From assembly GCA_030268105.1 (NCBI GenBank), contig BSDZ01000004.1:4141001-4205000 (forward strand): a stretch of DNA of 64,000 nucleotides. Direction: 5' to 3'. The translations under genes were made by a program, and so were the position numbers. Below, piece after piece: positions 37,693 to 48,506 of the stretch. Position 1 is the stretch's first letter, and every line of letters starts with the position of its first letter. A model generated the notes under the pieces. That model made no database searches. It saw only the letters and a program-made list of their open reading frames with translations, and was not told where the DNA came from. Source of the stretch: Volvox africanus. Its lineage: Eukaryota; Chlorophyta; Chlorophyceae; Chlamydomonadales; Volvocaceae.

Positions 37693-38421
37693 TTAATCCT
37701 CCTTAAGCACTTCCGCTTCAAATGTGTCCGAAGTGGGTTCCGTGTCGTAGCCGGCTGCCACAGTCCGCTGTGACAGGAAACCAGTCAGCTCCATAGAGCG
37801 CCGTACGACATGCTCGACACAATCAAGTCCCTCCGCCAACGCGGCGAGCCTTTTCGGGCGCGAGCGCTTGCGCGCCCACAAGTCCCTGAGGAGCGCAAGA
37901 CGTGCGACGAGGCAGAAGACTGTGAAGATGACTCCGGTGGCGTTGCTGGCGTTGAGACGCCATCCATCGCTACCTGCGATGAGTGCTGATGCTACTATTT
38001 GTATAAAGTCGCCGAACAGGAGCGCATAGAGGATGGCCTCCAACACTCGCTCAGACTTTGCGTGGAGTCCAATGTGGAGCGCTGCTGCTAGAGCTAGCAT
38101 GGCAACCCCGCCATGTTGGGCAACAGAGTTGCAGGCCCGAAGGTCTGTGGCGTCGCTACCCGAGGACACACCAACCTTTCGTGTCCATTCGACAGGCTTA
38201 AATATTGAAAGCGTACCAGCATATGTGATTAATGCCATTTCCAGCTGAAGAAAGACTCGGCATGCAAGGTTTGTCCAAGTCCGCTGTGGAGCAGGTAGCA
38301 GGGCATCCTGGATGGACTCAAGCAAGAGGGAGAACATTTCTGTATCCAATGACGATGCTATTTGTGTAGTTTTTCCCAGAAGGAAGAGAAAACGCCCAGA
38401 GGCGCCGTACGAATGCTTCAT
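37693..38421 (-). CDS. Four-helix membrane protein of unknown function
   Basis: Single-exon frame of 242 residues; I do not recognise it with confidence. It has about four hydrophobic segments: around residues 53-75 (MALITYAGTLSIF), 103-118 (GGVAMLALAAALHIGLH), 126-149 (LEAILYALLFGDFIQIVASAL) and 160-178 (GVIFTVFCLVARLALL), followed by a basic stretch (ARKRSRPKR) and an acidic C-terminus (EVLKED). The order of a His-containing helix, an acidic residue within the next helix (GDF) and a final Arg in the last helix recalls the small four-helix family DUF7704 known mainly from fungi; this is a resemblance only. The ATG at 38421 is the first in frame. Its start is 119 bases from that of the divergent BTB/MATH gene. 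Confidence 0.7.
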   Translation of the reverse strand: MKHSYGASGRFLFLLGKTTQIASSLDTEMFSLLLESIQDALLPAPQRTWTNLACRVFLQLEMALITYAGTLSIFKPVEWTRKVGVSSGSDATDLRACNSVAQHGGVAMLALAAALHIGLHAKSERVLEAILYALLFGDFIQIVASALIAGSDGWRLNASNATGVIFTVFCLVARLALLRDLWARKRSRPKRLAALAEGLDCVEHVVRRSMELTGFLSQRTVAAGYDTEPTSDTFEAEVLKED

Positions 38422-38539
38422 TAACCATGCCTGTACAAACGTTTTCCAAAAACCTTAATTCCTCCCTTCAAGCCCTTCACCTAAACCGTCCACGTGGACG
38501 CCATATTAAAATATTTCTCGCTTGGTTCTGGGTTGCCGA
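38422..38539. promoter_or_regulatory. Compact divergent promoter
   Basis: Only 118 bases separate the start codons of the membrane protein (minus) and the BTB/MATH gene (plus). Both leaders and core promoters must share this segment, so the pair is a good candidate for joint control. Confidence 0.4.
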
Positions 38540-41500
38540 ATGGCCACGGCAAACCTGGTTCAGCGGACGGCATCGAAGACGGTGACAGATACTATTGTTG
38601 GTGAGATGAACGATGTGATGCATTGTGCGACCTGAAGTTGCCGGTCCTAACCGACGGCTCTGTTCTTTGCCGTCAGGTGAGCATACGCATACGATTGTCG
38701 GTTACAGCCTAATTAAGGGCATCGGTGACGGCGAACCTATTGCTTCGGAACGCTTCGTGGTTGGCGGCCACGAGTGGGTGAGCGTGTAGATGCCGACCTT
38801 TTCCTGTCGCATCTAAGTCCTTGGGTTATACTTTGTCCTTCCAAGTGACAAGCCTGCTCGTTTTCGTGTTCTCAGGACGTTTCGGCTTTATTCGCTCACG
38901 CCTCCCTCTTACGTTGCCTTCCTGCAATTCCTGGGTGCCAGCTCCTCGTAACACCTCAAGTTGCCGCTTTACGCAGTTCGCGAACCACGATTCATCGCGC
39001 AGGTGCTACTCTTTTATCCTGATGGCAAGCGCAGCTCTTCGGAAGGCCCGATGGGCAACGGGCCAGCCCCAGATGCCGGGCCCCACGCACCCGCGGTAGC
39101 GCTGCCCGTTGCAGCAGCCGTTGCCGCCCTACCTGCTGGGCGCGATGAGGCTCTGGACGCAGTCGGCATGCCGCCTCCCCCTGGCGCCGCCGGGCCGGGC
39201 CCTTTGGGCGGTCCAGATGCACGTGGTGGCGGTGGCGGTGGCGGCCCTGGCGCCGTTGCCGACGGCGTGGCCGTCGGTGTGGGTGTGGGCCACCATGCCG
39301 CCGCACTGCTTGCAGCTCAGCACCACCATCCGCATCACCATCATCACCCGGGGCATCCAGCGATTATTGCGCAGCTGGGCCCAATGCACCGCCAGCAGCG
39401 GCGTGATACCACGGTGGGTGGGGATTTTGACTCAGCGGTAGGGAGTCGGTCCCTGTTGCATAACGCATTCAGGTTAGCCTGGTGCATGAAGAAAGTGCAT
39501 TTGGAAGTAGCTTTGGTTTGGGTTTTGAACTGTGGATTGCCGCATGACCCAGCCGATAGATGCAGCAAATGCGACTGTGTCCGCTGACGCTTTCTATGAT
39601 TTCTGTCACTGTACTGCAGAACGAGTATGCGGCGCTCTTTGTGGCGCTCATCGGAGAGGGTCCAAACCCGCAGGTAGGGACCTCCTGCGTCGAGAAACAT
39701 CGTTATATTTGGTCGGTGCAAGTCGATTGCTTGCATTAACTTAACGTTGCTCCGCCAGATGTAATCATTGCTCCTCTCGGATGTCGTACGCATGGGACTG
39801 GGCATCAGTCCTAGATGGCGACAGGAATTGCTTGCTTCTGTGACCCATGGGTCGTTTGGGCTATTGAAATGGTGCTCACTGTAGTTGGCAGTTGCGGGCG
39901 GACTGTAAGGGGAAACGGACTGGCACCCGCATGTGAGGTACGACCGATGGAGGTCCCCCTCAACTCCTCTCCGCGATTAGGGAAGGGTTTACATGAGTAA
40001 GATGAGATATGTTTCATAGAAAGCCATGGCCTCACGACAGCCCGGTGGCAGGCGAGGGGGAAGGGTGAGGTAGGATGCATCAAATGCAAAGCTGTGAGAG
40101 TCGTTGTCCTAGGATTAGAATAGGGGCGGCTCCTTTCCCTGCTCCATTTCGCGGGCGCTGGTTCCCTTCGCCTCCCGCACTCTTACCTAAACTTTCCTAA
40201 ACCGTGCTGCCTTGCGCAGCAGCCAGTGTGCAATGACGACGTTGTGTGGCTCTTTCTCCCGCTCCCAGGGTATTGTGAGTACGACGGAGGGGAAAGTGGT
40301 TCGGGCCTTCCACCGCTTCACCCTTGTGGACCAGACAGGTGCGACGGCTGATACCGTTGTCAGTGTCAGTGTCGGGGGGTGTTTCGGATGCAACAAGCGT
40401 ATCGTCAATCATTGTCGTGCACAGCAGCACACCTCTTCTGCAAGCAGTGCAAACCCACATCTTTTCCCGCCTCGTGACGTGCGAGGGCGCAATGCCCAGC
40501 CTTCATCGGCTGCATCAGCCCAAGCTAGTCCTGAGCCGAATCGGCCGCCTGTGTCGGTTACAGAATTTCCCCGCCTCTCCATAGTCTTTTCCACGTCTCT
40601 TGACCGTTTCTCTGGAAAATGCCCGGCACACACGTACGGATGTTTATGCGGTAAAGGTCAAGGTCGAGATCTCACAAAGGGGCGAACCAGGGACGCGGGG
40701 GCCGTCAAGATTAGCTGCGCGCGGCAGGTGAGTGGGTGGGAGGAGGATGGAGGGACGGGGGACGCCACTGGGGGGGGGCAATAAGAAAGGTTTGTTGATT
40801 TGGTGATGCAATGAGTCTGTAGCGGCCGCCAGTGGTGCGGGCAGGGCAGGGCAGGGCGGTTTAGTGGATTAGATTTGGCATTGGATGTAGGAAGGATGAA
40901 CGAAGCACGCGGAACTCTGGGTGGGACCCACCCCATTGTTATCTGAAACCTTAAAGCTTCGGATCCACCTCCTTCGGACCGTTGCTGTCTGTCCGCTGAC
41001 AGGACCCCAACGCCCGCAATTGCCATGGCTACCGCAAGTTCGTGAAGCGGTCCTTGCTGGAAGATCCCACTAAGGGCTACCTAGTTAATGACACAGTGGT
41101 CATCCGGTACACCATCGAGCTGGTGGTTTCGAGCGGTGAGAGAAAAGGGTGTGATGCAGATCAGGGCTACAAGGGTGCTTTCACCTTACTGGCAGCTCGA
41201 GAATAAAGGACGGTAGGGGCCCTCCGTAGCGGCGCGCAGGACGGGTTCACAACTGATATGCTTGTCAGGCGTACAGTTTGTGGGACTGACTCCTATTATT
41301 CCCCGCGGTTTGCGATCACCAGCTCACTCCATATGCTCTCCCCTCATAGGTGGGGCCCTAATGCGGGGCGGCCCAGGCGGCAGGGGTGCGGCCGAGCTGG
41401 TGCGGGTGCCTCCGCCCTGCTTGGGGCCCGACCTTGCGGGGCTATTGCAGCAGGGAGAGGGCACGGATGTGACGCTGGTGGCGGATGGCGAGGAGTTTAA

Positions 41501-43187
41501 GGTGCGGAACGCGGATGCATGCATTTGGTCAGTGCGCTCTGGGGACTGAGCCGCTCGCTGCGGCCTGCCTGTGCTGCGCACACAGGCTTTATGCGGCCAC
41601 CCGTCACCCCTTGCCGGCTGAGCAATAGCTCAGTCGGCAAGGGCACGGATCCAGTCTCCGTCCTCTAAGGCACCCCTGGGTCTTACTGAAAGGAAACCTC
41701 CATATTTGAACCAGGAAAGAACTTCTTCAGGAATACGCACACACATTCACATATGTGGCGTTGAAATCCTGCACAGGCCATGAGCGTTTCTCTACTTGTT
41801 ACACTGCACTGTGGGTACACCGAACCATATACGCTTGGTAATGTAGGGAATAATATAGTAAGATGACTCGGCCGTATCTTAATGCCCACAGGCACACAAG
41901 TTCCTGCTACAGGCGCGCTCCAAATTCTTCCATTCCCTGCTGAACAACAGCATGCGCGAGGGGCGCGAGGGACGGGCTGTTGTTCAGGACATACGAGCTC
42001 CCGTGTTCCGGGCGCTGCTGCACTATGTCTACACGGATATGTTGCCTGAGGGGGTGAGTCGGGGCCTGCTTAGCGGAGATTCGCAGCTAACCTGGGGACG
42101 AACTGTGTCGGCGGGTAGTTTCACGTCATGCATCTTATAACCTAACCCATGGGGCTTCAGCACCGCCGGCGTTTCCCTGTTGACAGCTTTGTGCATGCGA
42201 TTGCGCTTAACTTAAAATGGCAGGTACCTTTCCTTGAGCTGTCAGGTGCTGCCGCCAGGTGGCTGCGGCAGCTGTGACCTAGTCGCAGTTGCTGCCGCCA
42301 GGTGGTGGCTAACATGGCAAAACTGTCGTTTCATAACGCAGCTGATCTTTTTGCTATCTGTTTGTATATTGCAACTGTGTGTTTCAGCAGCTTTGCCGGC
42401 GTCGCGTAGCCGGCGTAGCTTGTGTGAGGGCACGGCGCTCGCTCCCTTGTTTGCGAGCTGATACGCGTAAGTGCATGTCCGACGCAGATGGAAGATGGAA
42501 ATTTGGAGACGGAGATGGCTCAGCACCTGCTGGCCGCAGCTGACCAGATGCAGCTGGAGCGCCTGCGTCGCATCTGTGAGAGGCGACTGTGTGAGACGGT
42601 GGAGGTGGACACAGTGGCCTTCACTTTGGCGCTGGCGGACAGAAACCATTCCGAGGAGCTTAAGAAGGCGAGCCCCAAAGTTTGAACGTTGAGGCCGGAC
42701 AGGTTCTATGAAACTGGATGCCTCGATGTAGCCTTCCGCGTTGTTCCTCTCGCGATGTGCCCCTCTCGCTTTGTTTATTGCATGACGTTTCAACGCATCT
42801 GCATAGGAATTTTTCGTTGTCTTTTGCGCCGTAAGGGCCGTACGCACGGATAAGAAAGTTTGTTCGTTTCTTGTAACGCTCGTCTAACCCCGCCCTGCGC
42901 AGGTCTGCTTGGATTTTGTGGGTCGCAACCTTGCGGCTGTCATGAAGACGGAGGGCTACTCACACATGGTTACCGCTTGCCCAGGGCTACAGGCGGAGAT
43001 TCTGTCTACGGTGGCCGCGCTAGGAGGGGCAGCCGATGGTAGCCGCTCCAATGGACATGGCCGCGGCGGCGGCACGGTGCTGGCAGCCGTTGCAGTGCCG
43101 GGCAGCGGTGGCGGTGGCGGTCGAGGCCGCGAGCTTGCGCTGGATGCTGAGGATGTACGGCGGGTGCGGCCGCGGCGGGAGCCATGA
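38540..43187 (+). CDS. BTB/POZ and MATH domain protein, BPM type
   Basis: Predicted substrate adaptor of cullin-3 ubiquitin ligases; MATH binds the substrate and BTB binds CUL3. Eleven exons join in phase: 38540-38600, 38677-38777, 39003-39413 (or to 39437), 39620-39673, 40269-40338, 40657-40727, 41003-41135, 41350-41501, 41892-42053, 42488-42667, 42903-43187 (559 or 567 residues). [45 protein letters not shown], then [21 protein letters not shown] and [54 protein letters not shown], then [20 protein letters not shown] and a BACK-like end with [16 protein letters not shown] Gly/Ala/His-rich insert of about 120 residues splits the MATH domain. Intron 10 needs a GC donor. The C-terminal tail is Gly-rich and basic. 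Confidence 0.94.
41611..41661 (+). other. Two adjacent hairpins in a BTB/MATH intron
   Basis: Within intron 8, 41611-41622 pairs with 41629-41640 (12 pairs including one G-T, loop CAATAG) and 41645-41649 pairs with 41657-41661 (loop of seven). The stretch 41626-41637 also matches the tRNA box A pattern (TAGCTCAGTCGG), but no box B or acceptor stem follows. It may be a tRNA remnant or a chance structure. Confidence 0.4.
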
Positions 43188-45524
43188 GTGGAAGCAAGGT
43201 TTGTGAAGGAAGAAGTGTAGGTGGTAAGAAGAGAAAGAAAGATTGGTATTTGGCGGCGCGCTGGGGCGTGGCAGGCATATGGAGTGGCGGCCGCGCGACT
43301 GCGAAGTGCAGATGTGGGGAGGACGTGCGGGGCTTGCTGGTCCTACTGGGCATTGGGGCTTGAACTTCAGGAGATGAACCCCTGGTGGCGTTGCTGTGGG
43401 AAAGCGGTGGACACCGTGGCCGGTGGCGTGGATATAGTGGTACCGGGTGAGCGGGCAGACAGCAGTCAGTGCCAGTGTTTATGGGGGGGACGGTCGGAAG
43501 TTGCAGAGGAAAGGGTTTCGCCAAGGGCTGGTGGGCTGCGGTGGCGTTGAAGGGGCTCAATGGTTCGCGAATCCACGACTAATGATTTTGGTCGGCGGGA
43601 GATGGGGCGAATGCGATCAGGTGAGAAGGCGCGATGGTATTGGCCCATTCGTTGCGGGATGGACGGCACTGGGCATTGCCAGGTCTGGGCGGTAATGCCT
43701 GACGGAAAGGGGGTCATCCTGAGACGAATACAGCACAAGGCAAATAATTGAAACAACAGCCGGAGAATCGGACGAATGGAGCGATGGGAGGGGCGTCGCT
43801 GAGCCATGTGATCATGACAAACACAGCATTTCGAAAGAAATGTTTAATATTTGGAGTGTTTGTCTCTGTTCTTTAGGTGGACGCTGTACTGCCTTTTTGC
43901 ATCGCGTGACACGTGTACCGTACTAACTACGCTAATTCGTGTTTGTGAATGGGTGTGTGTATCGTAGTTTCGGCTGTAGGCGGCGATAGCGCCAATGCGG
44001 CTGCTTGGTGAGTTTTGGAAACAACGTATGGCATGTCGATACTTGCTGACCAGGCGTAAGCCGGCGTATGTGCTTCCAAAGCAGGATAAGGACTCCGGGC
44101 TACGCTGTGCTGCAGTGAGGTAGCCGCTTATGTCGTGCGCGATGTCTATCTTGAGTTGGGTTCCAACTGGGAATGTTTAGCATTTAAGCCGCGTATCCAA
44201 CATGCGGGACCTGAAGAGCGGTAACGCAAGACACTGCGTTTCTGTGCATGTGTGTGTTTTAATACTACGTCGCACGTGTAGGCTGTGCCAGGCGAGCACA
44301 GGAGGCAGCCGCGCAATTAAGGCGCTTCTGAGCGGAAGGGTCCCACGATTGGGACTGAACCATGCTGGTACTGTTTATTTTTGACTCTGGCGGCGATGGC
44401 CTGACGATCGTAGGGTATGGTACAGCGCGCACCTAGACCCTGCGATTTGGGATTTAGCAATGGCTGGGGCGATGGTACGTTATAAGTCTTGTCTGGGACT
44501 TTTTATATATGGCGCAGCAATGTACGATAGTTGACTGAACCTGAAGCTACAGATCGGCAGAGTCCTGAAGACGGGGCGCTCCATTCCCGGCGGAAATGAG
44601 CAGCAAGCAACTCCTAGCGTCCTGCATCGAGGGTTTCAGCTGGAGGCGTTTCGCGTCTTGGTCTGCTCAAGGGGAACTTCAGAGCATGCCTGCATCGGAG
44701 ATCAGCAACGTTGTTTGCTTCATATTTCTTCCTCGTCGTGTAACAGCATGGGTTTCTACCAGCCTGAGAGGCTACAAAACAGTCGTGGTTGCATGATGCA
44801 TCAGGCGATTCTGCGTACCTGTACTGCGATCCCGGACAGTGAAGGGCGCACGAGGATGTGGAGATTAGCATTTCAGGCGCGCACATTGGGATTCCAGCTC
44901 GTCGTCCGCACTGAATGCGCCGCCCAAGGTGGTGCCCCCGGCCACATTGTTGCACGTATGGACACGGAACATTTCACGCGCGTGTTTACATGACTTGTAC
45001 CTGTGGACCCCCTGGTTACGGTCCCGGATGTAAACAAATATTGCAGAGGTGTCGTAACCACAGAGGATTTCGTCGCAATGACCTTGACACACACATGTAT
45101 TCCATTGAAGGTACAACGAATCCACGCATGTGATATTGCACCACACACATACACGCGTTCTATTCTGCTGCGTGCAGCAGCAGAGCTAACTTTATGAATG
45201 GCTTTGCATTCCTCTCGTAATTAGAGGGCTATAATTTCTGCAACTGCCTCTCCGCGTTTTTCAGCGGTAGCAGACAGGTAGGCGGGTAATAAGCCCCAAT
45301 CGTCATCACTCAGTGAATCGGTTCACGGGGCAACATTTCGCCCGATGAAAACGTTATCCGCTTCTGAACGCCACAGGTGCACGGGCTGCCACTAATAATT
45401 CTTTCGTAGCATGGTACATGACTTCATTCGTATCACATGCTGATGTCATCTAGCCATCCTTTTATCTGCTCACATGCGTCCTCAGCCTGTCACGGGGTGC
45501 CCATGAAAGGTGGCACCGCGCCTG
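43188..45524. other. Convergent intergenic region
   Basis: Between the 3' ends of the BTB/MATH gene (plus) and the two-exon gene (minus). Open frames are short, overlap on both strands and have no recognisable content. I see nothing to call. Confidence 0.5.
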
Positions 45525-46356
45525 TCAGGCCACTCGCACTACAGCCCCAAGCGTGAGGCTACCAGAGTTATGAAGCGCCAAGAATTCGTTCTCGTCGGCC
45601 TCCTCGAATGAAGCCACATCCTCCGGTGGCTGCGGTGGCAAACTTTCACTAGCACTCTCGTGGTTTGAACTCTGATCAGCCGCAACTGAGCCCATGTGTA
45701 CACTTGCTTCGCGCCCAACTGCCACATGCCCGTCCGAAACACTGAGGCGGAATACTAGGCTAGAGGCGCCATCAATTTGGTCACAATAGCTCCCTTTCGC
45801 TGGGCAGGCATTTGGAATGCCAACGATTGATAAAGTCCGGAGGGCATGGCGCGTCGGTGACGCATCCTGCGGAAATGGTCGCGCAACAATACAGATCTAT
45901 CGGCCATCAAGACCATGCAAATACAATTGTAGGTGGTACGCGGTCGCGCAAGAAGCAACACACTTTAAATTGCCGGTTCTTCAAAAGGTATCGGAGCTTG
46001 CCAAAAAGTATGCATACCCGTTTTGAAGGTTGTAGTCCATCATCTAGTGAAGAAGGGACTGTCTGCATTATGGGAGGCAGCGGCGGGAGGTCCTTATTCC
46101 ACAACGACCTCTTGACAGCTCCGTTGCCCGGAGGTCGACAGGGTGAAAAACGGGAGCGCCGGTAGCGGTCCGGTGACTTTAATTCTCCGTTATCATGGAA
46201 AGGTGCATAATATTCAGCAAAGTTGCTTGTGACATCGCCAAAAGGAACTCGCGAGGACGCTGTGCCTGAATTAACAGTAACGTTTCCAGTGCCATGCAAG
46301 CTTGGATTAACAGGTGCCCCATCATCTAGCTCGTACGTCCAGGCTTTCCCGTCCAT
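45525..46356 (-). CDS. Two-exon protein of unknown function
   Basis: Exons 46356-46018 and 45866-45525 join in phase 0 across a 151-base intron, giving 226 residues. I do not recognise a family and expect most of it to be disordered. The N-terminal half is polar, with the motif RVPFGDVTSN and a basic/aromatic patch (DRYRRSRFSP). The second exon has HALRTLSIVGIPNACPAKG, then a possible strand LVFRLSVSDGHVAVG, then an acidic region (PPEDVASFEEADENEF). The GDVT motif resembles the GD-I/V-T-N motif of several cell-cycle proteins; RHAL fits a minimal D-box (RxxL) and DEN resembles a degron seen in plant Patronus. These short motifs can occur by chance. The frame, start and splice sites are good; the function is open. 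Confidence 0.65.
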
Positions 46357-48506
46357 AATTCAGCAGGAGTCAACGTGGCGACGTAACAGCGAAAACCGAA
46401 AAACCCCCCAAAAAGCGACAAGAACTAAATCTTTATACACTCCTGCATAGTTTCAAATGGCGATCCGAGTATAAGGTCTCTGAGAGCGTGGGTCTTGTTT
46501 AGCCAATCGAATTTTAAGTTTCGCCCCGAAACCGTTTCGCACGATCTGACAAGCCACTTCGTGATGTTGCCACAATACAGCCGCTGATTTTGTGATTTTA
46601 AAATTTCAACATATATTTAGATTGAGCCGTCATGTCGGTCATGTCGAGCATGAGCTGTCACGTGGAGGTCCTGGAGATCCGCGTTTATGGATTGCAAACC
46701 ACTGTGATAACGGCTTTGCACGTTTCCTGCGCCCGTCCCCCTAGATTTTGTTTAACATAGAAAAATACCTACCTTCAACCATTATCATAACGTAAAGAAT
46801 TAGTGACTCGAATCATCATTCCTAATCGCCTATAACTACATCGTACCCAGACGAAACCGTATCGCTTGCGTTCTCCGGACCTGTCACGCACGCTACAGAG
46901 TTCTTTGCCTAGCATGCTGGCTGTGCCTGTGAAGCCGACATCAAGCCTAACGGAGCGGAATGTTACCCAAAGTCGCTTCATTGCCCAGCATTTGAGAGTC
47001 TAGATGGCTATGAAGAATAGCATTACAGTTAGACTGTTGCGCATAGGGTGACAAAAGGCGTCTTGCCGTGTCTCGCCGTTGGAGTTAGTCCCCTTATGAG
47101 CGGCTTGGGGACCTTCCAGAACAACCCCAGCTCGCAACCATTCATACAACTCTTGCCCAAGAAAGCTTGGTTGACGTGTGGATCAGGGCTGATCATGCGA
47201 TCTGCCCGGACAAAGTCCGATTAAGCTTACTTATCATTTCTTGCCACCGTAGCTTCCTAGTGCCCCTGGCGCTCCGATTCTCTGAGTCCAGGCGCAGACT
47301 TTGCAGTTCAACGTTGCAGTTTACTGGCAGCTGTAAATGGGTGCGTTGGAGTACAACCCGGGCAGTGCTCATGTTGCGCTGTGGAGAAACTACCTCATAT
47401 CTAGCCTACCATGGCCATTCTCATCATCGTTTAGATGGCATATGATTGCCTAGGGCAATACATGAGTATGCGTGGGAAAGCGGAAGAAAGGTATGCAGTG
47501 AAGCAGCCGACAGCAGCCACAACCAGCTGTGTGTCAAATAAGTAAAGGCCCCACCAGACCGGCCGTTACTCAACTTACAGATGGCAACGAGAAATTTGGC
47601 GAGCGAAGGGTGGCAACGGTGGATGGCAAAGGCAACGGCGAAGGTGGCAACGGTAGCAATCACTCGACGTTGTCGTCGGCTTGTGCATGAAGCAAGCGTT
47701 GCCGACGGTTCATATGGCGATGCATGCTTGGCACCGCAAATCTCTCAAGATTCCTCTCAACTCAACACGACACGACTAAATAGCTTGACAGTTCATTCAG
47801 GACTATGGAACTTTCATCATTACTTTATATGAAACTGATACCTGTCCTGCGGGTAAGTCGGTGGGTCTGACTTCCACTCCATCTGCGTTCCTCCGCGTGC
47901 CTGGACCTCCGCCGTACGGAGCATAAGCAGCAGGTATAAGCCCAGTGCGCAGCCTCGTATGTCACCAAGAAGCAATAGGTACAGTTTTATTTTTTTGTTG
48001 GGGAAAACATCTACGTATGCGTAGCGACGGCATTTCGACCAGATACTGCTCGTAGATAGTACAGGGTGTTACGGAGCGTAAACAGCGTGCAGGTACAAAA
48101 AGTATTATGTACACGGAATAAAGCTCTTTGTTTACTGTACATTATGTACTAGGGAATCCTGAGTCATTGGCTTCCCCCTTGCCAGCGTGTAGGCTGCAAG
48201 GGTTTCCTGTCCCAGCCGAGTAACGCAGTCGGCTTGCAACTTAAACCTATTAGCATGAGCATTCCTTTTCAAATTTGCTGTATAATTTTGAGTTCATTTA
48301 TGTTATGATTAATTTAATGCGGTTGCGTTGCTAGTTAATTCTGTGGCGGGCCATAGTTCTATACTATTGCGTCTGCAGCTAACGAAGTTTTTGAATAATT
48401 CATGGATGCTAGAGCTTCATAGATAAATGGTGGGAATTTAGTTAGATTTTATGGGGGCTTCGGGGTCAACCTAGTGGCCATTGACCTGGCAGCAACTTTG
48501 TTCGTC
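46357..48506. other. Divergent intergenic region
   Basis: Separates the two-exon gene (minus) and the LRR gene (plus). 48240-48440 is AT-rich. A plus-strand segment at 47581-47690 follows a CAG acceptor and is open (Gly/Asn-rich, ending with a stop), but no upstream exons could be joined. No gene is called. Confidence 0.4.

Noticed and set aside
41621..41661. tRNA gene in the BTB/MATH intron
   Set aside because: There is a box A match and a small stem, but position 33 is not T, no T arm or acceptor stem can be formed, and the box A half is explained by a simple hairpin.
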